Made by a program: the position numbers and the translations under genes
The notes under the pieces: model-generated
Told to the model about the DNA's origin: nothing
The model's input: only the letters and a program-made list of their open reading frames with translations
Databases searched by the model: none
Shown: piece after piece, positions 14,999 through 22,767 of the stretch
Position numbering within the stretch: the first letter of the stretch is position 1
Layout of the letters: every line of letters begins with the position of its first letter
Source: Geobacter sp. UBA5735
GTDB lineage: Bacteria; Desulfobacterota; Desulfuromonadia; Geobacterales; Geobacteraceae
Assembly (NCBI GenBank): GCA_002419385.1
Contig: DIFZ01000046.1
Span: 1 to 64,000 of the forward strand
Length of the DNA: 64,000 nucleotides
Direction of reading: 5' to 3'

Positions 14999-15522
14999 CA
15001 ACCCTGACCTACGGACTGATTACTGGAATTCTGTTCGGATTTCTGCTGCAGAAGGGAAGGGTGCTCCGTTACGACAGGCAGTTGGGCGCTCTTCGCCTGA
15101 TTGACATGACCATAGTCAAGTTCATGCTCTCCTCCGTTCTGGTCGGCATGGTCGGCGTCTACCTGCTCAACGACCTTGGTCTGGCGAAGCTGTCCATCAA
15201 ACCGATGATTTTGGGCGGGGTGGTGCTGGGCGGTCTGATCTTCGGCATCGGCTGGGGACTCCTGGGGTATTGCCCCGGAACCTCGCTCGGTGCGTTCGGC
15301 GAGGGGCGATGGGACTCTTTGTGGGGGATCGCCGGCATGCTTGTCGGTGCGGCCCTCTATGCCGAGGTATACCCGACCATGAAGGAAACGGTCCTCACCT
15401 GGGGCGATTTCGGCAAGATCACCCTGCCGCAGGTGCTGGGACTCAACCATTGGTTCATCATTCCCGTGTTCATAATCGGCGGGGTGTACCTGTTCCGCTG
15501 GTTCGAAAGGAAGGGGTTATAA
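14995..15522 (+). CDS. YeeE/YedE family transporter, second half
   Basis: 175 residues. FGFLLQKGRVLRYDRQ near the N-terminus and GWGLLGYCPGTSLGAFGEG (residues ~84-102) are the counterpart of the first half, again with one conserved cysteine. About five membrane segments. Starts in the ATGA overlap of the preceding gene, so the two halves are made in equal amounts and probably form one transporter. Confidence 0.85.
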   Translation: MTTLTYGLITGILFGFLLQKGRVLRYDRQLGALRLIDMTIVKFMLSSVLVGMVGVYLLNDLGLAKLSIKPMILGGVVLGGLIFGIGWGLLGYCPGTSLGAFGEGRWDSLWGIAGMLVGAALYAEVYPTMKETVLTWGDFGKITLPQVLGLNHWFIIPVFIIGGVYLFRWFERKGL

Positions 15523-15570
15523 CCTCGCAGGTTTTAAAACCCTGTAAGCAATTCGAAGCTTCGTAAAAGA

Positions 15571-15613
15571 ATGCCCGCGGGGCTGACAAGATGTCCGGGC
15601 GGGCATCATTTTA
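15571..15613 (+). terminator. Hairpin after the YeeE pair
   Basis: ATGCCCGC (15571-15578) pairs with GCGGGCAT (15599-15606), followed by a short CATTTTAC. Weak T-run but well placed. The palindromic stretch at 15523-15545 just before it is a degenerate relative of the 3119-3149 repeat. Confidence 0.55.
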
Positions 15614-15684
15614 CTTGACATGCAGAAAAACTGTTTTTATCTTATGAGTGTTAATTACATATAAATGATGAAACATATTGCTGA

Positions 15685-15879
15685 GTAGGCATCCTGTTCA
15701 CCAAAAAAATCGGGAAACTGTCCTTTTCCCTGCTGAAGGAGCGATTCGTCGATAGCTATCAGGTTGAGGGAGCCCCGACGATAAGGGACATTGTAACCGC
15801 ATACCGTCACAACGAACTTCTTCAGCGGCATGAGCCGACACACTCTCTGGAAGATTTGGAGACCGGACGCCTCGTTTAA
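15685..15879 (+). pseudogene. Coding-like remnant without a start codon
   Basis: An open stretch of 64 codons ends in TAA at 15877-15879 and reads like protein (KIGKLSFSLLKERFVDSYQ, then EGAPTIRDIVTAYRHNELL and HSLEDLETGRLV). There is no ATG, GTG or TTG in frame; it is preceded by TGA, and a short ATG frame (15665, MMKHIAE) stops just where this frame begins. That looks like a small gene broken by a frameshift near 15680, but I recognise no family. The rest of the 15523-16025 gap holds the hairpin and the next promoter. Confidence 0.35.
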
Positions 15880-15946
15880 GCGGACTACCGGGGAAAATGT
15901 TCTTTGTCAGGAAATTGCCCGAGATTCAATCGCTTCTTTTTTCGGG

Positions 15947-15974
15947 TTGAATACCCCCGCAGCCTGTTTACAAT
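15947..15974 (+). promoter_or_regulatory. Promoter of the small ferritin-like gene
   Basis: TTGAAT (15947-15952), 16 bases, TACAAT (15969-15974); start codon 51 bases further on. Confidence 0.6.
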
Positions 15975-16025
15975 TCATAGATACGGGAAGGAAGCGTACC
16001 TGAATACTCATGAAAGGAGGCAGAC

Positions 16026-16328
16026 ATGCCAGAATTCGGTTCACCTTTTTCAGGTCTGAAGTGCGACAGGAAGCTGACCAGCGAGGAATTGATCCGCGCC
16101 ATACGTTTCATGGTGGCGGCGGAATACGAGGCAATCCAGCTGTACATGCAGTTGGCGGAGTCCACTGACAACAAGCTTGCCATCGAAGTACTCAAGGACA
16201 TTGCCGACGAGGAGCGGGTCCATGCGGGAGAGTTTCTCAGGCTGCTCCACGAGCTTGCTCCCGATGAACGGAAATTCTACGACGAAGGCGCGGAAGAAGT
16301 TGAGGAAGAGATCGAAAAAATGAAATAG
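16026..16328 (+). CDS. Small ferritin-like protein, encapsulated-ferritin (EncFtn) type
   Basis: 100 residues forming two helices, the half-ferritin of EncFtn-type proteins that dimerise to make an iron site. Glu33 in AAEYEAIQLY and Glu63/His66 in DEERVHAGEF match the Glu-Glu-His iron ligands of the Rhodospirillum protein (Glu32, Glu62, His65). Length and N-terminus (MPEFGSPFSGLKC) fit thermophile and Geobacter homologues from memory. The C-terminus is acidic (EEVEEEIEKMK) with no obvious encapsulin-loading peptide, and no encapsulin gene is within the window. GAAAGGAGG precedes the ATG. Own promoter; it may be unlinked to the next operon. Confidence 0.82.
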   Translation: MPEFGSPFSGLKCDRKLTSEELIRAIRFMVAAEYEAIQLYMQLAESTDNKLAIEVLKDIADEERVHAGEFLRLLHELAPDERKFYDEGAEEVEEEIEKMK

Positions 16329-16357
16329 GTCCTGTCTTCACGAAGGGGAAAAAATTG

Positions 16358-16386
16358 TTGATCGTGGATATGTGAAACGTTATATA
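16358..16386 (+). promoter_or_regulatory. Promoter of the DUF5714 operon, with a ModE-like half site
   Basis: TTGATC (16358-16363), 17 bases, TATATA (16381-16386). The stretch CGTTATATA at 16378-16386 covers the -10 and equals a ModE half site; the second half is not evident. The first gene starts at 16475. Confidence 0.55.
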
Positions 16387-16474
16387 CCGAAAGTGGGTGC
16401 AACTGTTGGCTCATGGTGCTTATCGCTGAAAAATACACTTTTGAGGTGAAAATCACGCGTGAAAGGAGTTCGTT

Positions 16475-16837
16475 ATGGCGTTTGATGACAAATGCTGCTC
16501 GATCGTTCCCTATTTCAGGATCAAAGTAGGAAAAATGGATGAATTCAAACGGTTGTGCGGTGAAATGGTCGCGAAGTCCAACGAAGAGTCGAAATGCCTC
16601 TACTATGGTTTCAGCTTCGACGGGGATGAAGCGCACTGCCGAGAGGGCTATGTCGATTCAGAAGGGCTCTTGGCGCATCTGGACAACGTGGGCGCGCTTC
16701 TCGGAGAAGCATTGAAGATCGCCGACATCACCCGCCTGGAAGTGCACGGCCCGGAGCAGGAACTGGCGAAGCTTCAGGCGCCTCTAGCAGGACTCAATCC
16801 ACGGTTTTTCCAACTGGAGTTCGGTTTCCGCCGCTGA
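16475..16837 (+). CDS. Dimeric alpha-beta barrel protein, antibiotic biosynthesis monooxygenase-like
   Basis: 120 residues with the ABM ferredoxin-like fold: IVPYFRIKVGKMDEFKRLC opens the barrel, KCLYYGFSFDGDEAHCREGYVDSEGLLAHLDNVG is the middle and ITRLEVHGPEQELAKL the end. The family includes small cofactor-free oxygenases and haem-degrading proteins, but many members have unknown substrates. Four to five cysteines (CC at 7-8) are unusual for the fold. GAAAGGAG lies upstream of the ATG. It leads the operon with DUF5714, DUF364 and a methyltransferase. Confidence 0.65.
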   Translation: MAFDDKCCSIVPYFRIKVGKMDEFKRLCGEMVAKSNEESKCLYYGFSFDGDEAHCREGYVDSEGLLAHLDNVGALLGEALKIADITRLEVHGPEQELAKLQAPLAGLNPRFFQLEFGFRR

Positions 16838-16934
16838 TACGCGTGCGGCATGACCATTGCTGGAATGGCGCGCCCTGAGAGGCCCATCGGGGCCCAGCTT
16901 TTCCGCGACGCGCAAACAGGAGAGATAGAGACGC

Positions 16935-17711
16935 ATGGACTTCGGAACCGGCTGCCTCGTTTGCGGCGACGAAATAATCTACTCGGAAGTTGTCACGACG
17001 TTCACGTGCTTTTACTGTGGTGTCACGAAAGAGACAAACGCCTCCTGCCGCATGGGCCACTATGTCTGCGACGCTTGTCACAACGGTTCCGCGAACGATT
17101 TGATAGAGCGGTACTGTTCCACGACCGATTCAGCTCTTCCGCTATCGATAGCATTGAAACTGATGAAAAACCCGGTCGTCAAGATGCACGGGCCGGAACA
17201 TCATTTTCTCGTGCCGGCGGTCTTGCTGGCTGCCTACTGTCATGCAGATCGTTCGATGAAAAGAGATGTGACCGAAAAGATTCGTGAGGCGAGAAAGCGT
17301 GCGGAAGATGTAAAAGGAGGGTTCTGCGGTTTCCAGGGCGCCTGCGGCGCAGCCGTGGGGGCCGGGATATTCATGAGCCTCATCACCGGCGCCACGCCGC
17401 TTTCGGACCGGGAACGGCAGCTTTCGAACCGGATCACCGCCGAATGCCTGCGAGCAATCGCGGAAAATGGCGGCGCGCGCTGCTGCAAGCGTGAATCGCT
17501 GTGTACCATCATCACGGCTGCCGGGTTCGTACAGAGGGAATTCGGGGTCGTGCTGCCCGTTGAATTACCGTCCCAGTGCTCATTTTCCCACCAGAACCGG
17601 GAGTGCATCAGGGGAAGATGCCGTTTTTTCGGCGCTGATCGAGTTGTGGAACAGCAGGGTTCCATCCTGGGAAGCCCTGAATTTATTCTCATAAGAGGAG
17701 ATATTCCGTGA
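16935..17711 (+). CDS. DUF5714 cysteine-rich protein
   Basis: 258 residues with 18 cysteines. The N-terminus has a treble-clef-like knuckle set (CLVC at 7-10, CFYC at 25-28, CRMGHYVCDACH at 38-49), clearly a metal site. A helical region follows with GGFCGFQGACGAAVGAGIF (residues ~128-146), and the C-terminus carries RCCKRESLC and ECIRGRC. This is the arrangement of DUF5714 proteins of methanogens and anaerobic bacteria, where the domain is often linked to a SAM methyltransferase. No biochemical role is known to me. A methyltransferase gene lies two genes on, and the stop overlaps the start of the DUF364 gene. Confidence 0.8.
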   Translation: MDFGTGCLVCGDEIIYSEVVTTFTCFYCGVTKETNASCRMGHYVCDACHNGSANDLIERYCSTTDSALPLSIALKLMKNPVVKMHGPEHHFLVPAVLLAAYCHADRSMKRDVTEKIREARKRAEDVKGGFCGFQGACGAAVGAGIFMSLITGATPLSDRERQLSNRITAECLRAIAENGGARCCKRESLCTIITAAGFVQREFGVVLPVELPSQCSFSHQNRECIRGRCRFFGADRVVEQQGSILGSPEFILIRGDIP

Positions 17712-18466
17712 CATTGAATATTCAGAAGCGTCTGGTTGCTTGCCTGATACCTCAGGCGGAAGGACACGTTGTCGCCGATGTGCGCATCGGACTCGGTTAT
17801 ACAGCTGTGCGGCTGGAGTGCGGCCATGCCGGTGTGGCATGGACCCCCAAATCTGACGCTCCATGCTGTACCCACTTCCAGGCCGCCGGAACCCTGGCCG
17901 GACGGCCTGCCGTTGAACTTCTCGCATTTCTGGTCGACGAGAATTCCGGCCTGGCGCGTGCGGTCGGCCTGGCGACGGCCAATGCGCTGCTGTCATCGCT
18001 GCCTCATCCGCCGACATCGCGAGAAGAGGTCATCTCCTCCCTCAACATTACGCCTGACGACTCAGTGGCCATGGTCGGATATTTCGGTCCGGTTGTCACG
18101 CAGTTGCGCAAAATCGGCTGCAGGCTTGACATCATCGAGCTGAATCCGCACCATGGCGCCGGTGAAACCCTTACCCCGGAGCAGGGCAGGGAAGTGCTGG
18201 CGGGATGTTCCGTCGCCATTCTCACCGGGACTTCCCTGATCAACGGCACCTGCGACGAACTTCTCGCGGGGCTGGGGAGTCCTCGTGCCGCGGTGCTCCT
18301 GGGCCCGTCCACGCCGCTGTGCGGTGAAGCCTTTTCCGGGACGAAGATCACCCACCTTGCCGGGTCGAGAGTGCGGGAGGCGGATGCCGTGCTGCGCGTC
18401 GTTTCGGAGGGTGGCGGCACCATGCTCATGAAAAAATACGTCGACTTCGAGAATGTGGCTCTGTAA
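17708..18466 (+). CDS. DUF364 family protein (second paralog)
   Basis: 252 residues, starting with GTG inside the TGA of DUF5714. The N-terminal DUF4213-like half has SDAPCCTHFQAAGTLAGRP, where the first paralog has no cysteines at the same place. The C-terminal Rossmann-like half has VGYFGPVVTQLR, LDIIELNP and ILTGTSLINGTCDELL. The CC pair suggests a metal or thiol-linked site specific to this paralog. Coupled to DUF5714, followed by a methyltransferase. Substrate unknown; a role in making or trafficking a metal ligand is inference. Confidence 0.8.
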   Translation: MTLNIQKRLVACLIPQAEGHVVADVRIGLGYTAVRLECGHAGVAWTPKSDAPCCTHFQAAGTLAGRPAVELLAFLVDENSGLARAVGLATANALLSSLPHPPTSREEVISSLNITPDDSVAMVGYFGPVVTQLRKIGCRLDIIELNPHHGAGETLTPEQGREVLAGCSVAILTGTSLINGTCDELLAGLGSPRAAVLLGPSTPLCGEAFSGTKITHLAGSRVREADAVLRVVSEGGGTMLMKKYVDFENVAL

Positions 18467-18534
18467 ACCGCCGGTTGGCATGGATTTGATTATGAAAGGT
18501 GCCGGCTGCACGGCCCGGGAAAGAAACTACAGCT

Positions 18535-19164
18535 ATGGATGATACGAGGGGAACATTCGACAGGGCTTCCGCCACCTGGGATGAAGAGCCGCGCCGGGTG
18601 AAACTGGCGGAGGAGCTTGCCGCGTGCATTGCCGCGGAGGCCGGCATCAGCCCGGATATGGACGCTCTCGATTACGGCTGCGGCACCGGGCTGGTCACGC
18701 TGCGTCTCCGGCCCTTCGTCAGGAGCATCACCGGTGCGGATACCTCCGCGGGGATGCTGGAGATTCTTCGCGAGAAGATTCGTAACCTCGATGTTCCGGG
18801 TGTCAGGACAGTCCTCTTGGACCCGGAAGCCACGGAGGGGATCCAGGGTCATTTTCATCTTGTCGTCAGCTGCATGACTCTGCATCATGTTGCCGACGTG
18901 GAATCGCTGCTGCTGGATTTACGGAGAGTTCTCCTTCCTGGAGGCACAGTGGTGATCGCCGACCTGGAAAAGGAGGACGGAAGCTTCCATGGCGACACCA
19001 TTCCCGCTGTCCATACGGGATTTGACCGGAAAGAAATGGCTGAATTGCTGGAGAATGCCGGCTTCGGTGATGTCCGGGACATCACCGCGGCCGGGATCGA
19101 GAAGGTTTCCCGCGACGGCCGCAAACGGCTCTATCCGGTATTTCTCATGGTCGCCCGAGCCTGA
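18535..19164 (+). CDS. Class I SAM-dependent methyltransferase
   Basis: 209 residues from the ATG at 18535, favoured because GGGAAAG is upstream and homology begins FDRASATWDEEPRRV; an in-frame GTG at 18499 is possible. Motif I is LDYGCGTGLVTLRL (residues ~45-58), acidic loop GADTSAGML, motif II DLVVSCMTLHHV-like FHLVVSCMTLHHVAD, and LLPGGTVVIADLEKEDGSFH. It resembles UbiE/arsenite and small-molecule methyltransferases; the acceptor is unknown. Last gene of the operon with ABM-fold, DUF5714 and DUF364 proteins. Confidence 0.85.
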   Translation: MDDTRGTFDRASATWDEEPRRVKLAEELAACIAAEAGISPDMDALDYGCGTGLVTLRLRPFVRSITGADTSAGMLEILREKIRNLDVPGVRTVLLDPEATEGIQGHFHLVVSCMTLHHVADVESLLLDLRRVLLPGGTVVIADLEKEDGSFHGDTIPAVHTGFDRKEMAELLENAGFGDVRDITAAGIEKVSRDGRKRLYPVFLMVARA

Positions 19165-19181
19165 AAAAGAGTAGTGGAAAG

Positions 19182-19301
19182 ATGCCCGGAGGATTCTGCC
19201 ATCGTCACGTTGTGGTGGACGTCATCCGGCGCAGGGTGACCCTGGGGAAATATGAGCCGGTACCAGCTCCAGTAATGCCCAGGCATAATCCTTACCTATG
19301 A
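19182..19301 (+). CDS. Possible 39-aa small protein
   Basis: ATG at 19182 to TGA at 19301 reads MPGGFCHRHVVVDVI then RRRVTLGKYEPVPAPVMP and RHNPYL. The proline-rich end looks protein-like and it lies 18 bases after the methyltransferase, in the same direction, with a modest TGGAAAG ribosome site. No family recognised; may be chance. Confidence 0.3.
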   Translation: MPGGFCHRHVVVDVIRRRVTLGKYEPVPAPVMPRHNPYL

Positions 19302-19332
19302 TCGTTCTGTCAGGAGGAAGGGATTTTCTTGG

Positions 19333-19362
19333 TTTTTGCCCCTTGCCTTTTGCCTGCCTTTG
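19333..19362 (-). repeat. Short GGCAAAA-type heptamer stretch after the glycerate kinase stop
   Basis: Read on the minus strand, directly after the TAG stop of the glycerate kinase, come imperfect GGCAAAA/GGCAAGG units. The same unit forms 14 copies directly after the secA stop at 56454-56551. Confidence 0.55.
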
Positions 19363-20667
19363 CTATTCGATGACCATGATCTGGATGTCCATGACGTTGG
19401 TTCCTGTCGGTCCGGTGACGACCAGGGCGCCTGCTTTCCGGAAGAAATTGTAGGAATCGTTATCGTGCAGGTATTTGACGGGATCGAGTCCGCGGGAACG
19501 GGCTCGGGCAACGGTCATACCGTCGACGACAGCACCGGCCGCATCGGTCGGGCCGTCCGTGCCGTCGGTGCCGGCGGAAAGCAGCGTGATCCCGGAAATT
19601 CCCTCTGTTTCCATGGCAAAGGCCAGCGCCAGTTCCATATTTCTGCCGCCTGTGCCCGGACCGGTGACGGTAACCGTCGTCTCGCCGCCTGATATGAGGC
19701 AAACGGGACCCTCGTCTCTCTTGCCCCGCTTTACTTCGAGAGCTTTACGCGCCAGTATTTTCCCCGCTTCAGACGCTTCACCCGATAGTTCGGCGGAGAG
19801 TATTCCAGCCCGCAGGCCCAGTGCTTCTGCCGAGCTTCGTGCAGCGTCCAGGGCCATGCGATTGCTGCCGATAATCCTGTTTGTGACCTTGCTGAAGACC
19901 GGGTCCCCGACTTTCGGCGTCTCCGGCAACAATCCTTCCGCACCTCGTGCCAAGTGGTCGACTACCGCTTGCGGGGCGATGCGCCGCAACCCGTAGTTCT
20001 GCACTACAGCCAGCGCTGCGGCGAAAGTCGACGGGTCGGGCGCGGTCGGCCCTGATGCGATGACATCCAGGCTGTCGCCGATGACATCGGAGAGGATGAG
20101 CGAGACAGATGCAGCAGGGTGGAGCAATCCCGAGAGCCGGCCGCCCTTCACCCGGGAGATGTGTTTCCTGACGGTGTTGAGTTCGTGGATTTTCGCTCCT
20201 GCCTTGAGCAGCAGGTCGGTGGTTTGCTGCTTTTCTTCCAGGGAGATTCCTGGGCAGGGGGACACGAAAAGTGCTGAGCCCCCGCCGGAGATGAGAACTG
20301 CAGCAAGGGTTTCGGCATCGGCTTTCCCGGCGACACGGAGCAACTCTTCCCCAGCATTCAGGCCGTTTTCGTCCGGGACCGGATGTCCGGCTTCGAATAC
20401 ACGTATCCTTTTCAGTTTGCTGCCGATGCCGTGACCGTATTTTGTTATCACGGCGCCGTCCGTGATAATGTCACCGGCGGAGTGCTCCAAGGCCTGCGCC
20501 ATGCTCACCGAGGCTTTGCCAAAGCCGATGACCAGAAGGCGGGAAAAGCCACCATTCCGGTAGCGGGCGCGCAAACTGTTCAAGTGGTTTCCAACAGCGC
20601 GTGCCGGATCCGCCGCTTCGAGCGCTGCGGCGAAAATCTGTCTGACGATGGTTTCTGTGCATTCCAT
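19363..20667 (-). CDS. gckA: Glycerate 2-kinase, MOFRL family
   Basis: About 434 residues. LLVIGFGKASVSMAQAL begins the kinase domain, LISGGGSALFVSPCPGI and NTVRKHISRVKGGRL are family signatures, and the C-terminal MOFRL domain contains ISGGETTVTVTGPGTGGRNMELALAFA (as two blocks, from residue ~330) and LSAGTDGTDGPTDAAGA. Converts glycerate to 2-phosphoglycerate with ATP. The start is uncertain: the ATG at 20667 was preferred over 20703 because family proteins begin near ETIVRQIFAAAL. It lies 57 bases downstream of cheB in the same direction and may be read through from the chemotaxis operon. Confidence 0.85.
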   Translation of the reverse strand: MECTETIVRQIFAAALEAADPARAVGNHLNSLRARYRNGGFSRLLVIGFGKASVSMAQALEHSAGDIITDGAVITKYGHGIGSKLKRIRVFEAGHPVPDENGLNAGEELLRVAGKADAETLAAVLISGGGSALFVSPCPGISLEEKQQTTDLLLKAGAKIHELNTVRKHISRVKGGRLSGLLHPAASVSLILSDVIGDSLDVIASGPTAPDPSTFAAALAVVQNYGLRRIAPQAVVDHLARGAEGLLPETPKVGDPVFSKVTNRIIGSNRMALDAARSSAEALGLRAGILSAELSGEASEAGKILARKALEVKRGKRDEGPVCLISGGETTVTVTGPGTGGRNMELALAFAMETEGISGITLLSAGTDGTDGPTDAAGAVVDGMTVARARSRGLDPVKYLHDNDSYNFFRKAGALVVTGPTGTNVMDIQIMVIE

Positions 20668-20724
20668 GCCGCTTACTATACCATCAGTCGCGGGCACGTC
20701 CACCCCTGGCGCATGGCGCCTTTT

Positions 20725-21792
20725 TTACAGGCACTCTTTCACGACATTTTCGGCAATCTGCTCCAGGGAGAGGACACGGTCCGCGGCGCCCAGCTTCACC
20801 GCTTCCTTGGGCATGCCGTAAACCACGCAGGACTGTTCGTCCTGGGCGATGGTGACGGCGCCCGCTTCCTTCATTTCCAGGAGGCCCTTGGCGCCGTCGT
20901 CCCCCATGCCGGTCATGATGACGCCGACCGCGTTTTTGCCTGCATACCTGGCTGCCGAGCGGAACAGCACGTCCACCGAGGGCCGGTGGCGGCTGACCAG
21001 GGGGCCTTCCTTTATCTCCACAAAGTACCTGGCGCCGCTCCTTTTCAGCAGTGCATGGGCATTGCCCGGCGCGATGAGGGCCCGGCCCCTTACCACGGTG
21101 TCGTTGTTCTCGGCTTCCTTGACCGATATCCTGCAGATTTTGTCGAGGCGCGCGGCAAAGGAACGCGTGAAATGCTCCGGCATATGCTGGACGATGACGA
21201 TGCCCGGCGCATCGAGCGGCATCGCTTCCAGGAAGACTTTCAAGGCTTCCGTGCCCCCGGTGGACGCGCCGACCATGACCACTTTTTCCGTGGTCTGGAT
21301 CATGGCGTTTCCCGTCGGTCTGGAGAGGACCGCGTCGGCGGTCAGTTTCGGCGCGACCTGCCTGGTTCCCGGCGTGATGCGTTTCACCCGTGCCTGGGCG
21401 GCAGCCTTGACCGTATCGCAGATGATCACCTTCGATTCATCAAGGAACTGTTTCACCCCCAGCTTGGGTTTCTGTATGATTTCGACAGCGCCGTATTCCA
21501 GAGCCTTCAGGGCTGTCTCTGATCCCTTTTCGGTAAGGCTGGAGCACATGACGACCGGAATGGGGTGCTGGCTCATGATCTTCTGCAGGAAGGTAATGCC
21601 GTCCATGCGCGGCATTTCCACATCCAGGGTGATGACGTCGGGCACGACTTCCCGTATTTTCTGGGCGGCGATGAACGGGTCTGATGCCGTGGCGAGGATT
21701 TCTATCTGCGGATCGGACGTCAGGATATCCGTGAGCGACTGGCGGACTACGGCTGAATCATCGACAATCAATACCCGTATTTTTCTGTTCAT
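20725..21792 (-). CDS. cheB: Chemotaxis response regulator protein-glutamate methylesterase
   Basis: 355 residues. Receiver domain (residues 1-120) with Asp11/Asp12 and phospho-acceptor Asp57 in ITLDVEMPRMDG, then a linker and the methylesterase domain with GASTGG (Ser), VQHMPEHFT (His) and MTGMGDDGAKG (Asp) forming the catalytic triad. Removes methyl groups from chemoreceptor glutamates in balance with CheR. Last clear gene of the chemotaxis operon; AGAGG precedes the ATG. The poly-HAMP receptor of this operon ends in a possible CheB/CheR docking pentapeptide. Confidence 0.95.
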   Translation of the reverse strand: MNRKIRVLIVDDSAVVRQSLTDILTSDPQIEILATASDPFIAAQKIREVVPDVITLDVEMPRMDGITFLQKIMSQHPIPVVMCSSLTEKGSETALKALEYGAVEIIQKPKLGVKQFLDESKVIICDTVKAAAQARVKRITPGTRQVAPKLTADAVLSRPTGNAMIQTTEKVVMVGASTGGTEALKVFLEAMPLDAPGIVIVQHMPEHFTRSFAARLDKICRISVKEAENNDTVVRGRALIAPGNAHALLKRSGARYFVEIKEGPLVSRHRPSVDVLFRSAARYAGKNAVGVIMTGMGDDGAKGLLEMKEAGAVTIAQDEQSCVVYGMPKEAVKLGAADRVLSLEQIAENVVKECL

Positions 21793-21896
21793 GCAGTGAG
21801 TTCCTCTCTGGATAGCATGTCCGTTTCAGCGTGGCAGCGCGATGCAGTATCGGGACCGGTTCCGTTTGCCGAAGTCCCTGTGGAGGAGGGCATGGG

Positions 21897-22766
21897 TCAT
21901 TCCGGTTTACGGTAAATGGTTGAATTTACCTGAACCAAGGGGACATCGAGGCCGTTTATGGTCTCTGAGTGGCCCAGGAAGAGGTGTCCGCCCGGCTGCA
22001 GGTGGCGGCAGAAATTGTTCAGGACTCTTTCCTGGGTCGGCCTGTCGAAATAAATGAGCACATTGCGGCAGAAGATGACCTGGAACGTTTGCTCCAACCC
22101 GTATGAACTGGCGAGGAAATTCAAGCGCTGGAACGAAATTTTCGAGCGGATCTCCGGTACCAGCCTGACCACGCTCCTGCTCCTGTCCCTGCTGCGCAGC
22201 AGGTACTTCTTCCGCAGGTCGGGCGGTATGGGCGCGATTCTGTCTTCCTCGTAAATGCCCCGGTATGCTTTTTCCAGAACCTCGGTACAGATGTCCGTAG
22301 CCAGGATGGAAAAGTTGCAATATTCGCGGGTGCTCGCATATTCGCTCAATACCATGGCTAGAGTATAGGGTTCTTCACCACTGGAGCAACCGGCGCTCCA
22401 GATTCTCATCTGGCCGGGCGCCATTTTCGCCAGCAGATCCGGCATCACCTTTTCTGTGAGGAAGACAAAATGGGCAGGTTCGCGAAAGAAGTCGGTCTTG
22501 TTGGTGGTGACCGCATCGATCATCATGGTCATCTCGGCGCGTTCACCTTCCGGGCTGGACACGTAATCGTAATAGTCGCGAAAGGAATCCATTTCCAGAG
22601 AGCGCAGGCGTTTGCGCAACCTGGATTCGAGCATGTTTTTTTTTGCGTCAGGCATCTTGATGCCGCAGATGCCCTCGATGAGCCTGCTGAAGAGCCGGAA
22701 GTCCCTGGCGGACATGGTGACGGAGTGGATTCCGGTGCGGTTTCGTTCAGAACGGACGGCTTCCAC
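21897..22766 (-). CDS. cheR: Chemotaxis protein methyltransferase
   Basis: 289 residues, starting with GTG right behind the cheA stop. An N-terminal helical domain (FRLFSRLIEGICGIKM) is followed by the SAM-binding domain: TTNKTDFFREPAHF, IWSAGCSSGEEPYTLAM (SAM motif), FSILATDICTEVLEKA, VIFCRNVLIYFD. Methylates receptor glutamates. The beta subdomain region that docks receptor tails is present. Adjacent genes cheA (upstream) and cheB (104 bases downstream) complete the adaptation module. Confidence 0.95.
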   Translation of the reverse strand: MEAVRSERNRTGIHSVTMSARDFRLFSRLIEGICGIKMPDAKKNMLESRLRKRLRSLEMDSFRDYYDYVSSPEGERAEMTMMIDAVTTNKTDFFREPAHFVFLTEKVMPDLLAKMAPGQMRIWSAGCSSGEEPYTLAMVLSEYASTREYCNFSILATDICTEVLEKAYRGIYEEDRIAPIPPDLRKKYLLRSRDRSRSVVRLVPEIRSKISFQRLNFLASSYGLEQTFQVIFCRNVLIYFDRPTQERVLNNFCRHLQPGGHLFLGHSETINGLDVPLVQVNSTIYRKPE

Positions 22767-22767
22767 G

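Noticed and set aside
15523..16025. Possible mobile element in the 500-base gap
   Set aside because: No transposase, terminal repeats or target duplication; only a hairpin, a remnant frame and a promoter.
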